NCBI GenBank assembly: GCA_028867435.1
Contig: JAGWGI010000009.1
Span: forward strand, 1 to 44,595
From: Microcaldota archaeon
GTDB taxonomy: Archaea; Micrarchaeota; Micrarchaeia; Micrarchaeales; CABMGC01
Reading direction: 5' to 3'
DNA: 44,595 bases
Part shown: one piece after another, positions 26,426 to 35,885 of the stretch
How positions within the stretch are numbered: position 1 is the stretch's first letter
How the letters are laid out: the number at the start of each line of letters is the position of its first letter
The notes under the pieces: model-generated
The model's input: the letters and a program-made list of their open reading frames with translations, nothing else
What the model was told of the DNA's origin: nothing
Databases searched by the model: none
Program-made: the position numbers and the translations under genes

Positions 26426-26426
26426 G

Positions 26427-26657
26427 ATGTACAGTGCTTCAATCAGGCTAAGTCTTGGGGAAAAGTCATCAGACTACATGAGCCTGCTTGACAAACTCGC
26501 AAAGCATAAGCGCAGCTCGGTCCTGATAAAGAAGTCAAAGGACGCAATCCTAATAGATGTCAAGGCGGATGACCCGATAGCGCTTATAGCTTCGATAAAC
26601 GGAGTTCTAAAGCAGATAAGAATAATAGGCAACGCAGACAAGCTCTTTGAATACTAG
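26427..26657 (+). CDS. KEOPS subunit Pcc1-like
   Basis: 76 aa; VLIKKSKDAILIDVKADDPIALIASINGVLKQIRI fits Pcc1; neighbour of L15e. Confidence 0.65.
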   Translation: MYSASIRLSLGEKSSDYMSLLDKLAKHKRSSVLIKKSKDAILIDVKADDPIALIASINGVLKQIRIIGNADKLFEY

Positions 26658-27033
26658 CTTCTTAAACTTTCCCGACAAATGTTACTTAGATGGCATGCCG
26701 ATTAGGAAAGCAAATGATAAATTGGTCAAGGTTCATCTTATACTAAGGCCTTCGGATCCAAGGAACATTAATGCTGCAAGGCAGCTTAGCCTGCGCATCT
26801 TTGAAAAGTTCAATGAGATCAAACAGACTATGGTGGCAGAGCGCCTTGTGCCTAGCAGGAATTTTGACGCTGCAAACTCAATCAGAGGTCTAGTAAATAC
26901 TGGCTACCACATCCATGCGGAGGCCACCATATCCAAAGAAAAAGTTATGCTCTTCAAAAACGCATTAAGAAGAGTCAAGACCCCAGACGGCAAGTATCAC
27001 CTCTCAGGAGTGTCAGTTGAGATTGTCAAATAG
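26647..27033 (+). CDS. Hypothetical protein
   Basis: Open frame with coding-like composition; likely start at MPIRKANDKL. Confidence 0.55.
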   Translation: MNTSFLNFPDKCYLDGMPIRKANDKLVKVHLILRPSDPRNINAARQLSLRIFEKFNEIKQTMVAERLVPSRNFDAANSIRGLVNTGYHIHAEATISKEKVMLFKNALRRVKTPDGKYHLSGVSVEIVK

Positions 27034-27202
27034 AAGGCGCACAGCCGGATAGCGTTTACCGAACGGGCAGGTGCGTAGGGTCACGTACTGACCCAAATCT
27101 TGCTCTTCCGCTATTAACGATACGCTTATAAATATAAGTCGGCTAATAGTTTCGTTTACTCTCAGATTTTATCATCACTTTTCTTTTCAGAAAGTGCTTA
27201 AC

Positions 27203-28174
27203 ATGAGAAGAGGCTCTATGGAATTTTGGCCCCACAGGAGGGCCAAAAAGATAATGCCCAGGGTCAGGAACTGGCCCAACGTAGCAGAGCCGTCATTTCT
27301 CGGTCTTGTGGCATTCAAGGCAGGCATGACCCACGTCGGATTAATTGATGACAGCGAGGCAGCCTCAAAAGGCAGCGAGGTCATAAAGCCAGTGACTGTG
27401 CTCGAATTCCCCAGAGTCTACATCTACGGCATAAGATTCTATTCAAGAAAGGACCTCTACCAGCAGCCAACCACGGATCTGTACGTCAAGGAGCTAGCCA
27501 CCAAACTAGGCATGAAAAAAAGCGATAACTACACCGAAAAACTCGCAGATGTCAAGAAGGACATAGGCAAGATAACCGAAGTCTGCGCTCTGGCATTTCT
27601 GGATCCGTCGAATCTTGGCTTTGGAAACAAGAAAATAATGCGATTTGAGCTCCAAGTCGGGGGCAAGAATCTTGAGGAGAAGATCGGGTTCGTAGAACAG
27701 TGGCTGGGAAAGGAGGTTAAGGTCAAGGACATGATAAATGAAGGAGACTATCTGGACGTGAAGAGCATCTCGAAAGGAAAGGGGTGGGCAGGAGTCATAA
27801 AAAGATATGGAGTTGCAAGACTCATGAGAAAAGCGACCCAGAAGATCAGGCACACCGGAACCATGGGTGCATGGCATCCGCCGAAGGTTCTCTACACAAT
27901 CCCCCAAGCAGGTCACATGGGATACAACTACAGGACAGATTTCAACAAGCGCGTGCTCAAGGTGGGCAGCTCAAACGACGCAAATACGATCAACGTAAAA
28001 GGCGGCTACCTCAGATACGGAAATGTCTCAAATGATTATCTTCTCCTTCAAGGATCCATACCCGGCGTCGCAAAAAGGCTAGTTAGGGTTCAAAAAGCGA
28101 TAAGAAACAAAAGCGCAGTGAAGAAACCGCAGCTCACTTATATTTCAACACAGTCCAAGCAGGGTGCATCATAA
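27203..28174 (+). CDS. rpl3: Ribosomal protein L3
   Basis: SFLGLVAFKAGMTHV, GKGWAGVIKRYGVARLMRKATQKIRHTGTMGAWHPPKVLYTIPQAGHMGYNYRTDFNKRV. Confidence 0.97.
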   Translation: MRRGSMEFWPHRRAKKIMPRVRNWPNVAEPSFLGLVAFKAGMTHVGLIDDSEAASKGSEVIKPVTVLEFPRVYIYGIRFYSRKDLYQQPTTDLYVKELATKLGMKKSDNYTEKLADVKKDIGKITEVCALAFLDPSNLGFGNKKIMRFELQVGGKNLEEKIGFVEQWLGKEVKVKDMINEGDYLDVKSISKGKGWAGVIKRYGVARLMRKATQKIRHTGTMGAWHPPKVLYTIPQAGHMGYNYRTDFNKRVLKVGSSNDANTINVKGGYLRYGNVSNDYLLLQGSIPGVAKRLVRVQKAIRNKSAVKKPQLTYISTQSKQGAS

Positions 28175-28971
28175 TGAACACAAATCTTTACCATATCGAC
28201 GGCAAGATAGCAAAGCAGATAGTCTTGCCAGAGATATTCCAAAAGTCATTTAGGGTAGATTTGGTAAGAAGGGCGATTCTTGCAGAGCAGAGCCTTAGGT
28301 ATCAGCCCCAGGCGCACTACATCAGCGCAGGAATGCAGACCAGCGCAATGTACATCGGAGAATATTCAACTTGGAGAACTGGCAGGCACATGGGTACTGC
28401 AATAAGGCCAAGGCAGAAGCTCGCAGGCGGCGCGCAGGGAGAGGTAAGAAAGATACCATCTGCCAAGAAGGGAAGAAGGGCGCATCCGCACGTGGTCGAA
28501 AAGATAATCGCAGAGAGGATAAACGCCCAGGAATACAGAAGGGCGCTGGAATCTGCAATTGCAGGCACATCAAATCAGGAGCTAATGGCCCAAAGGCACG
28601 CTGCAAGGCTGCAGTCGGCACCGATAGTCATGGAAGACAAAATAGAAGGTGTTTCAAAATCAAAGGAGCTAATCAAGATACTTGGAGTTCTTGGCCTAAA
28701 GGAGGATCTGGAAAAGTCCCACGATCCAAGGCTCAGAAAAGGCCTTAGGAGGTCCTCTAGGATCCGCTCGTTTAGAAAGACTGTTCTGATAATAGCAAAG
28801 GACACAAGCAAGGTTGAGAAGGCAGGGAGAAACATCCCCGGAGTCGACGTAAGAGGTGTAGAGTCGCTTAGCGTCGAGTCCCTTGCACCAGGGGCAATCC
28901 CAAGGATAACCATATGGAGCGAGGCAGCACTTTCAACTGTGCAGGAAGCGGTCAAGAAGGCAAAATTGTGA
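28174..28971 (+). CDS. rpl4: Ribosomal protein L4
   Basis: RRAHPHVVEKIIAERIN, L4-type IPGVDVRGVESLSVESLAPGAIPRITIWSEAAL. Confidence 0.93.
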   Translation: MNTNLYHIDGKIAKQIVLPEIFQKSFRVDLVRRAILAEQSLRYQPQAHYISAGMQTSAMYIGEYSTWRTGRHMGTAIRPRQKLAGGAQGEVRKIPSAKKGRRAHPHVVEKIIAERINAQEYRRALESAIAGTSNQELMAQRHAARLQSAPIVMEDKIEGVSKSKELIKILGVLGLKEDLEKSHDPRLRKGLRRSSRIRSFRKTVLIIAKDTSKVEKAGRNIPGVDVRGVESLSVESLAPGAIPRITIWSEAALSTVQEAVKKAKL

Positions 28972-28976
28972 TATTT

Positions 28977-29228
28977 ATGCAGGCATTACTATACCCCATC
29001 TCCACAGAAAAAGCGATTAACATGATCGAAAAGAATAACATAATAGGCTACATAGTAGATATGAGGTCGACCAAGTCTGACATAAAGAAGGAGTTTGAGG
29101 GGATCTTCAAGGTGAAGGTAGCAAAGGTCGCAACAGCAAGGTCTATGCGCAACACCAAGAAGGCTTTCATAACCCTCGCCTCTGGATACAAGGCGAGCGA
29201 TATAGCCCTCAAGCTAAAGCTCGTATGA
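28977..29228 (+). CDS. rpl23: Ribosomal protein L23
   Basis: YPISTEKAINMIEKNNIIGYIVDMRSTKSDIKKEFEGIFKVKVAKVAT. Confidence 0.93.
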   Translation: MQALLYPISTEKAINMIEKNNIIGYIVDMRSTKSDIKKEFEGIFKVKVAKVATARSMRNTKKAFITLASGYKASDIALKLKLV

Positions 29229-29251
29229 TTGATGATTATCAGGTAAGTTAG

Positions 29252-29968
29252 ATGGGAAAGAAACTCAAAATGCAACGGCGCGGAAAGGGAAGCAACGTCT
29301 TCAGAAAGCCTCCAAACCGCTACAAGGCAGACGTTGAATTCGGCATGCCTGTTCTTTCTGGAAAGCTTTACGCCGAAGTGATAGAGTTCATAGACGATCC
29401 TGGACACAGTTCACCTCTGATGCTCGTCAAGTATGATGACATGAAGGAGGAGATATTCATAGCCCCCGAAGGAATAAAGGTGGGCGACAGGATACAGATA
29501 GGCCCCGAGGCTGCAATAGGGATAGGGAACGTGATGCCAGTTAGCAGGATCCCTGAGGGTCTTCCAGTCTACAACATAGAGCGAACTCCTGGAGACGGCG
29601 GCAAGCTGGTACGGAGCGCAGGAAGTTTCGGAACAATAATTTCTCATACCGAAAAGATAACAAGCGTGATGCTTCCATCAAAGAAATCAGTGGAGCTGAG
29701 CAACAACTGCAGGGCCGAGATCGGGATAGCGGCAGGTGGCGGGATGGAGATGCAGCCGATAATGAAGGCCGGAAAGAACCATTACATAAAGCACGCTACA
29801 AACGCCAAGTGGCCTGTAAACAGGGGAGTCAAGTCCAACCCTGTAGACCACCCATTCGGAGGCAAGCAGCACCACAAGGGAGCAAGTTCGATGACATCGA
29901 GGAACGCACCTCCCGGAGCAAAGGTTGGGCACATTGCGGCCAGCAGGGTGGGAAGAAGGAAGAGATGA
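29252..29968 (+). CDS. rpl2: Ribosomal protein L2
   Basis: RRGKGSNVFR, RSAGSFGTIISH, RGVKSNPVDHPFGGKQHHKGASSMTSRNAPPGAKVGHIAASRVGRRKR. Confidence 0.97.
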   Translation: MGKKLKMQRRGKGSNVFRKPPNRYKADVEFGMPVLSGKLYAEVIEFIDDPGHSSPLMLVKYDDMKEEIFIAPEGIKVGDRIQIGPEAAIGIGNVMPVSRIPEGLPVYNIERTPGDGGKLVRSAGSFGTIISHTEKITSVMLPSKKSVELSNNCRAEIGIAAGGGMEMQPIMKAGKNHYIKHATNAKWPVNRGVKSNPVDHPFGGKQHHKGASSMTSRNAPPGAKVGHIAASRVGRRKR

Positions 29969-29972
29969 TATT

Positions 29973-30359
29973 ATGGCACGAGTTTACACCTTTAGGGGCA
30001 TGACAATCGAGGAGCTGCAGAAGCTGAGCGTAGAAGATTTCACAAAGATCCTAACCTCAAGGCAGAGAAGGGCGATAGTTCGGCTTGGTATCTCATACAA
30101 GTCCCTTCTCTCGAAGGTAGCCATGGCAAAGAAGACAAACAAGCTTGTCAAGACCCAGGTGCGCGAGGCAGTCATCTTGCCTTCGTGGGTGGGCATGAAT
30201 TTTGCAATACACAACGGCAAGGAGTACAAGCAGTTTGAGATAAGGCCAGAGATGCTCGGACACAGGCTCGGCGAGTTCGCATTCTCGACAAAGAGGGTGC
30301 AGCACAGCGCTCCTGGAATTAGGGCAACAAGGGGCAGCAAGTTCCTAGCGGTGAAGTAA
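29973..30359 (+). CDS. rps19: Ribosomal protein S19
   Basis: MARVYTFRGMTIEELQKLS; LPSWVGMNFAIHNGKEYKQFEIRPEMLGHRLGEFAFSTKRVQHSAPGIRATRGSKF. Confidence 0.96.
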   Translation: MARVYTFRGMTIEELQKLSVEDFTKILTSRQRRAIVRLGISYKSLLSKVAMAKKTNKLVKTQVREAVILPSWVGMNFAIHNGKEYKQFEIRPEMLGHRLGEFAFSTKRVQHSAPGIRATRGSKFLAVK

Positions 30360-31195
30360 TGACAGGATACGCATTCAATCTACCTGGCGATTTCCCAAAG
30401 GCCCAGAGGAACGGGATCAACGCCAGCTACAAGGATCTTTCGATAGTGTGCAATGCGATAAGGTACAAGAGGGTCTCAAAGGCCCTGAGCACTATTGAGA
30501 GGCTAATGGCAATGGAGCAGCCGATTCTCTTCTCAAAGTACAACAAGCGCATGGGCGCAAGGCATGAGCTCCACGGAAGAAAAGGCGCATACCCGATAAA
30601 GGCTGCAAAGGAGGTAAAGGCTGCGATAACCAACGCGATAGCAAACGCGCAGAACAAGGGCAATCTCGACCCTGAGGAGATGTTTATCATCCATGCATCA
30701 GCAAACAAGACGATGACGATCAGCAGGCAGCCAAGCAAGGGCTCGCTTGCATGGGGCAGGGGCATGTACGGAAGGAGCGCGATGATGCACAGCAACATAG
30801 AGCTATCAAAAGTGGAAATCGCGCTTGCAAACGGAACCGAGTCAACGCTATCGGAGAACATGAAATACTTCATAAAAAAGCTAAACCCTCCAAGCTCAAA
30901 GATCTCGACAAAGGCAAAGCCCGGCTCAAAGGCTGCGGCAAAGGACAAGAAGCTTCCAAAGACCGTGGATGCGTCGGATCCAGAGCAGATGAAGAATCTG
31001 GCAAATCAGATAAAAAAGAACCTGCCTGCCAAGGGGCCAAACGCAACTGCGCCAAAGGCTGAAGGTGCAGAGAAGAAGGAGCACACCCACGAATATCACG
31101 AGAAGGACACGCACGATACTCACGACCATGCGCACGAACACCAGCATTCGCACGAGGGCCATGAACACCAGCACGAGGGGAAGGAATCAAAGTGA
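30359..31195 (+). CDS. rpl22: Ribosomal protein L22 with long C-terminal extension ending in a His-rich tail
   Basis: L22 core (RYKRVSKALSTIERLM...AYPIKAAKEVKAAITNAIANAQNKG) followed by ...KKEHTHEYHEKDTHDTHDHAHEHQHSHEGHEHQHEGKESK. Confidence 0.92.
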   Translation: MTGYAFNLPGDFPKAQRNGINASYKDLSIVCNAIRYKRVSKALSTIERLMAMEQPILFSKYNKRMGARHELHGRKGAYPIKAAKEVKAAITNAIANAQNKGNLDPEEMFIIHASANKTMTISRQPSKGSLAWGRGMYGRSAMMHSNIELSKVEIALANGTESTLSENMKYFIKKLNPPSSKISTKAKPGSKAAAKDKKLPKTVDASDPEQMKNLANQIKKNLPAKGPNATAPKAEGAEKKEHTHEYHEKDTHDTHDHAHEHQHSHEGHEHQHEGKESK

Positions 31196-31199
31196 TAGT

Positions 31200-31826
31200 A
31201 TGGTAATAGAGAGAAAATTCATGGAAGACGCGATAATCAAGGACAGGGTATCAAAGTATTTGGAGAAGGTGCTCACAAGGGCAGGATTCTCAAGAGTCGA
31301 GATCCAAAAGACCCCGCTGCTTACAAGAATCACAGTTTACGTCACCACCCCTGGCAAGGTGATCGGAAGGGGAGGGGAGACGATAAACAACCTAACAGAG
31401 ACGCTCAAGACAAAGTTTCGTGTCGAAAACCCGCAGATAAGCGTGGCTGAGGTCACAAATCCGAGGCTTGAGCCAAGGCTTGTGGCAAGATACGTAGCAA
31501 ACTCCCTGGAAAGGGGCGCAAACGCAAGATCCCTGCTACACTCTGTGGTAAGGGACATCATGATGAACGGCGCGCTTGGGGCCGAAGTCATCGCCTCTGG
31601 AAAACTTGCCGCAAAAGGTGCAAAGAAAAGGAGGATAAAGGTAAGGCTAGGTTACATGCCAATGGCAGGGGATACAGTAAAGCTGGTGGATGCCGCAGCG
31701 CTAGCCGCATACCCAAAATACGGGGCGATCGGCATAAAGGTCAGGATTGTGCAGCCAGGAACAGTCTTCCCTGACAGGCAGGTAAAGCCCGTGGATCTGC
31801 CAAAGAAGATTGCAGCAGCCCAATAG
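31200..31826 (+). CDS. rps3: Ribosomal protein S3
   Basis: KH-domain VYVTTPGKVIGRGGETINNLTETLK; IASGKLAAKGAKKRRIKVRLGYMPMAGDT. Confidence 0.96.
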   Translation: MVIERKFMEDAIIKDRVSKYLEKVLTRAGFSRVEIQKTPLLTRITVYVTTPGKVIGRGGETINNLTETLKTKFRVENPQISVAEVTNPRLEPRLVARYVANSLERGANARSLLHSVVRDIMMNGALGAEVIASGKLAAKGAKKRRIKVRLGYMPMAGDTVKLVDAAALAAYPKYGAIGIKVRIVQPGTVFPDRQVKPVDLPKKIAAAQ

Positions 31827-31837
31827 ATTCCTAAGGT

Positions 31838-32416
31838 ATGGTAATGGTTAACAGACTAATTTTAGCTAGTATTGTAGGAGTAGTGACTACAGCCGTATTA
31901 ATCTTTTTCCTTACTTTCATCACTCCCCCTCCACCATATTCTGGCTCGAGTACCTACACTCTATTTAATTTTATCTTTACTGTTTCCAAAGGCGTTATTC
32001 CCGCATTAATACTTATTTGTATTTTTACTGGTTTTACTTCTGGAATTATCGTAAAAAGTTCATTGCAAGGTTTTGTTGCAGGTTTTGTTGGGGTGTTTTT
32101 AGGTGCTGCTCCTCTAATTAATCATTTCGCCACCACTTGTTCATTTGGTGATTTTTCAACTATAGTTTTTCCTCTTCCTACAGGGTGTATCTATCTTGGT
32201 GTAATCTACTCTATACGGGGCATATACACCCTCAGTAGTTCTACAAATGGTGCATTGCTATTAAGTGCGCTATTGGCATTGCTGGGTTTATTTTCTGGTC
32301 TGGTTGGTGGCCTAATAAAAGTAGCCTGGGACAAAAATATCCGCAGCAAAGAGGTAAAGTTTGATAAAGAAGCCGATAAGAACCACAAATCCCCAAAAGA
32401 CAGAGCTACACAATAG
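31838..32416 (+). CDS. AT-rich membrane protein inside ribosomal operon
   Basis: 192-aa protein with several TM segments, flanked by rps3 and rpl29; AT-richer codon usage than neighbours. Confidence 0.7.
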   Translation: MVMVNRLILASIVGVVTTAVLIFFLTFITPPPPYSGSSTYTLFNFIFTVSKGVIPALILICIFTGFTSGIIVKSSLQGFVAGFVGVFLGAAPLINHFATTCSFGDFSTIVFPLPTGCIYLGVIYSIRGIYTLSSSTNGALLLSALLALLGLFSGLVGGLIKVAWDKNIRSKEVKFDKEADKNHKSPKDRATQ

Positions 32417-32447
32417 ATATTTATATCACAAAATGCAAAATGATATT

Positions 32448-32648
32448 ATGAGCAAGATAAACGATTTGAGGTCACTATCTCCAGAGGCCCTTAAGGCAAA
32501 GCTTGCAGAGGTGGGCTTTGAGCTTAGCATAGAGAAGAGGAAGATAGCCTCCACAGGGGTAGCAAGCAAGAAGACCAAGACAAGGGAGATGAAGAGGACA
32601 AAGGCCCAGATCCTAACCCTTCTAAAAGAAAAAGGTGTCAAGCAGTAA
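32448..32648 (+). CDS. rpl29: Ribosomal protein L29
   Basis: MSKINDLRSLSPEALKAKLAEVGFELSIEKRKIAS...RTKAQILTLLKEKG; position after S3 and before aIF1. Confidence 0.85.
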   Translation: MSKINDLRSLSPEALKAKLAEVGFELSIEKRKIASTGVASKKTKTREMKRTKAQILTLLKEKGVKQ

Positions 32649-32950
32649 TGGCTGAAATATGTCCTAAATGCGGGTTGCCCAAGGAGCTTTGCGTATGCGA
32701 GGTCCTTGACAGGGAAACAACAAAGAAGATCAAAGTCTACAAGGAGCGCAAGAAGTTCCAGAAATATGCGACCATAGTGGAGGGGCTGACAGGCGACGAG
32801 CTCGAAAAGACAGCAAAGGCTCTAAAGCAGATGCTCGCATGCGGCGGAACCCACAAGAACGGTGTAATAGAGCTGCAGGGCGATCACAAGGACGGTGTAA
32901 AGAAGGCGCTGCTATCTCTGGGATATCCGGAGAGCAGCATTGATGCCTAA
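32648..32950 (+). CDS. Translation initiation factor aIF1 (SUI1)
   Basis: CPKCGLPKELCVCE, KKFQKYATIVEGL, LKQMLACGGTHKNGVIELQGDHKDGVKKALLSLGYPESSI. Confidence 0.95.
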   Translation: MAEICPKCGLPKELCVCEVLDRETTKKIKVYKERKKFQKYATIVEGLTGDELEKTAKALKQMLACGGTHKNGVIELQGDHKDGVKKALLSLGYPESSIDA

Positions 32951-33045
32951 CCCCAATAACTACCTTCCGTAAGACAAACAGCCGCAATTTTTTTTCAAAA
33001 CGTTTAGTAGAGAACAAATAAATATAGCGGCGCAGGTAAATACTT

Positions 33046-33405
33046 ATGAAAGATGGAAGATTCAAAGGTCTTGTTGAGCCGATACCGCGCTCAGTCCTGC
33101 TGATGCCTTTTTATGAGAAGAAGGCTAGGGATACCTTCAAGGAGCTCCAGCATCCAAGCAATGCCACAAAGAAAGCTATAATGCTAGAGACATGGCATGC
33201 TGGAGGCAGAATCTACTACACCTCACTAGAAGAGATCCTAAAGCAGAAAGATCCAACTCTTACAAGCGAAGCAATCAAGGAGCAGGTCAAGGAACTTGTA
33301 AGGGACAGGCTACTTTGGGGCGCGATAGGGAAGGGGGGTATGGTCTTCCTCACCGACGGCCCTGGAAAAGAAGTGATGATCTTCTTCGATGAGAAGAGAG
33401 AATAG
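33046..33405 (+). CDS. Hypothetical protein
   Basis: 119-aa frame with coding-like composition, no recognised family. Confidence 0.55.
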   Translation: MKDGRFKGLVEPIPRSVLLMPFYEKKARDTFKELQHPSNATKKAIMLETWHAGGRIYYTSLEEILKQKDPTLTSEAIKEQVKELVRDRLLWGAIGKGGMVFLTDGPGKEVMIFFDEKRE

Positions 33406-33406
33406 A

Positions 33407-33913
33407 CTATCTCTTGATTGTCAGCTCCTGTCTTGGTTGCTCTGGGAAGTTTATTTCATCAAATAGCACATACCTCTCAGGCAGAATCCTGAAAATCCTG
33501 CCATGTGACTCGCCGCTGACCAGTTCTTTAATCCTGTAGTGATCTTTAGCCTTCAGCCATCTCTTCGAATAGACTCCAAAGGCCGCACTGATTTCCTTCT
33601 CTCCACAGAGCTCCTCGGCCCAGCCCTCAAAGCTCAGCCCCCGCACCTTTTGTCCAAACCCCTTAAGAGGATGATTCACCATCCCACCTGCGACACGTGA
33701 CTGGGCAAGTATCTCCTTGCTGTGCCTTCGCGAGTCCCTTGAAATAAAGTAAAGGCTCAGATCCTTATCGTATGCGAACCAGACGTGGCACAGCCACGGC
33801 CTATCGTTCACAGATGTGGCAAGGTGCATCAGCTTTGAATCCCGCAGGTACTCTCTTACAAACTCCCTAATTTCCATGAAAATCGCAAGCTGCATCTGGC
33901 CCAGCAGGTTCAA
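33407..33913 (-). CDS. Pyridoxamine 5'-phosphate oxidase-like FMN-binding protein
   Basis: LMHLATSVNDRPWLCHVWFAYDKDLSLYFISRDSRRHSKEI. Confidence 0.8.
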   Translation of the reverse strand: MNLLGQMQLAIFMEIREFVREYLRDSKLMHLATSVNDRPWLCHVWFAYDKDLSLYFISRDSRRHSKEILAQSRVAGGMVNHPLKGFGQKVRGLSFEGWAEELCGEKEISAAFGVYSKRWLKAKDHYRIKELVSGESHGRIFRILPERYVLFDEINFPEQPRQELTIKR

Positions 33914-34178
33914 GTCTTTTCATTACCTTCACAATTTCCTTCACCCCATCTATGCGTTTGACAACCGAAAGCAACTCATTAAGATGCCCTTCCGACTTGG
34001 CGTCTAGGACAATGGCAACATCCCTGTATTGCCCATTCCCAAATATGCTGCGCACTCTAGAAGCACTCATGCACTCTTTGATATTCTTTGCATCGCTCAC
34101 TACGCTATCCTTCTTCATCCACCCTGCGCGCACAAAGACAAGGCTCCTATATTCTGATCCTAAGCTTTTAGCTTCCAT
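33867..34178 (-). CDS. Hypothetical protein, possible AsnC-type ligand-binding (RAM-like) domain
   Basis: YRSLVFVRAGWMKK...GNGQYRDVAIVLDAKSEGHLNELLSVVKRIDGVKEIV. Confidence 0.5.
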   Translation of the reverse strand: MEAKSLGSEYRSLVFVRAGWMKKDSVVSDAKNIKECMSASRVRSIFGNGQYRDVAIVLDAKSEGHLNELLSVVKRIDGVKEIVKVMKRLEPAGPDAACDFHGN

Positions 34179-34185
34179 GCCCCCA

Positions 34186-34680
34186 CTACATCTTGATGCC
34201 GATTTCCCCGGCCTCTTTGACGTAGCCGGTGTCTATGATCTCGTTGAGCACCCCTATCAGCTCGCTTGAGTGCCTCATTATATCGTTGTCCGTTATGATC
34301 CCAATAAGCTTCTTCTCCTCACTCACTACACACAGCCTCTTGACTTTGCTCTCCATCATGAAGCGTGCAGCGTCTTCAAGTCGCCTCTTCCTGTCTATGG
34401 TAAGTATCGGGCTTGTCATCGCGTTCTTCGCCTTTGTCACCAGCATCATCCTGAGCATCAGCCTCTTCTTTGTGACCAGCCTCCTTACTATGTCCCCCTT
34501 GGTTATGATCCCAAGAGGTTGCTCTGAGGCGTTCACAACAACTACTGAGCCAACCCCGTGCTTTTGCATCTTCACAGCTATGCTCTTTATGCTTTCATCT
34601 GGCTGTGCTGTGACGACCGGGTGGCTCATGATGTCATGAACAAGTATCGATCTGGTGTTCGAATACATACCCACTCCCAA
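34186..34680 (-). CDS. CBS-domain protein
   Basis: Two CBS units: VHDIMSHPVVTAQPDESIKSIAVKMQKHGVGSVVVVN...GIITKGDIVRRLV; AKNAMTSPILTID...IGIITDNDIMRHS. Confidence 0.9.
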   Translation of the reverse strand: MGVGMYSNTRSILVHDIMSHPVVTAQPDESIKSIAVKMQKHGVGSVVVVNASEQPLGIITKGDIVRRLVTKKRLMLRMMLVTKAKNAMTSPILTIDRKRRLEDAARFMMESKVKRLCVVSEEKKLIGIITDNDIMRHSSELIGVLNEIIDTGYVKEAGEIGIKM

Positions 34681-34815
34681 AAGGACTCGGAATCATAGCT
34701 CTTTAAAGGTTTTCTGCAACTTCGTCACTCTTTATAAAGAAAATATACGCCATTACCAAAATGCAGAGGAAAGAAGGCTTTTAGGATTTGCCCAAAAACT
34801 ATCTAGAGTGAATCC

Positions 34816-35196
34816 ATGCCCAAGAAAAAGGAGCACCACGCTCTAGACACACTTGCTGCCCTAGTGATAGTAGTGCTCATCGCAGTTCTTGTATACGTGG
34901 CCTATCAAGCTCTATTCAGCCACCCTACACAAGAGCAAATAATAATCGTGGCAGGGGCTGTAAATACGATCGGGCTTGGCACAACACCTACGACGATAAG
35001 CTTCACCTCGGATACTGGGGCATATTACTCTACTGTTGCATACGGTAAATATGCAATCTCACTTCCAGGACATAAGGTCTACAACGTGACGATTTCCTGG
35101 AAATCAATTGCAGGCCTCACAACAGGAACATGCCATGCAGGCAATTTCAGCCCGCCTGCCAACTCTACGCTACTGCCATACAACGCAACCTGCTAA
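34816..35196 (+). CDS. Hypothetical protein with N-terminal TM
   Basis: LDTLAALVIVVLIAVLVYVAYQALF followed by an extracellular-type sequence. Confidence 0.55.
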   Translation: MPKKKEHHALDTLAALVIVVLIAVLVYVAYQALFSHPTQEQIIIVAGAVNTIGLGTTPTTISFTSDTGAYYSTVAYGKYAISLPGHKVYNVTISWKSIAGLTTGTCHAGNFSPPANSTLLPYNATC

Positions 35197-35852
35197 TGTA
35201 TCGCCTCCTTCCCTGAAATAGTCCCAAGCGCCATGTAATAAATCGGCATTATGATGTACAGGCCAAGACTTATCTCGGGATTTACGAATGAAAATATAAT
35301 CCCTATTAGATAAACTAGGATCCCTACAGATGAGCGCTTGAGCGCAGTCTTGAAGAATTTGACCTGCACCTCCCTGTGTAGCAATTTCTCCATAAGCGCG
35401 TATCCAAAGAAGAAATTATACACTATGGCCACCCCCAGAAGGTTAATCCCGTAAATCAGCGAGGCAATGTGGTCAAATGGATACCTTCCAAGCAAGGCGG
35501 TAGTGAATGGTATGAACCCCACCCCAAGCAAAAAGGCCATATTTATCCACTGAACCTTGCTCTCTGCCCTCTCAAGGTACCTGAAGATGTTGTTATGCCC
35601 TATCCAGATAGTTCCAAGCACAAGGAAACTCATCACGTAGGTTACCACGTTCGGCACAAGGCTGATTAGATCAGCGGAGAGCATCTGATCTACGTTACCA
35701 GAAGTAATGACCGGCACCACAAGGCTCAGTATCAGAATTGTCATCACTGTTGCGAAAATCCCGTCAGTTAGCGCCTCGGCGCGATCCTTGGTAAATCCGC
35801 GGATGGTGTGGACGTCCTCTTCTGCCATACTTCCTTTTGAGAGCGATACCAT
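35193..35852 (-). CDS. TMEM175/DUF1211-family membrane protein
   Basis: TKDRAEALTDGIFATVMTILILSLVVP; LGTIWIGHNNIFRYLERAE. Confidence 0.85.
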   Translation of the reverse strand: MVSLSKGSMAEEDVHTIRGFTKDRAEALTDGIFATVMTILILSLVVPVITSGNVDQMLSADLISLVPNVVTYVMSFLVLGTIWIGHNNIFRYLERAESKVQWINMAFLLGVGFIPFTTALLGRYPFDHIASLIYGINLLGVAIVYNFFFGYALMEKLLHREVQVKFFKTALKRSSVGILVYLIGIIFSFVNPEISLGLYIIMPIYYMALGTISGKEAIH

Positions 35853-35885
35853 TAAAATAGTTTAATCCCCCTTTATAGCGTTTTA

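Noticed and set aside
30427-30948. 173-aa minus-strand ORF opposite L22
   Set aside because: Antisense of ribosomal protein L22; hydrophobic composition is a by-product of Lys/Ala codons.
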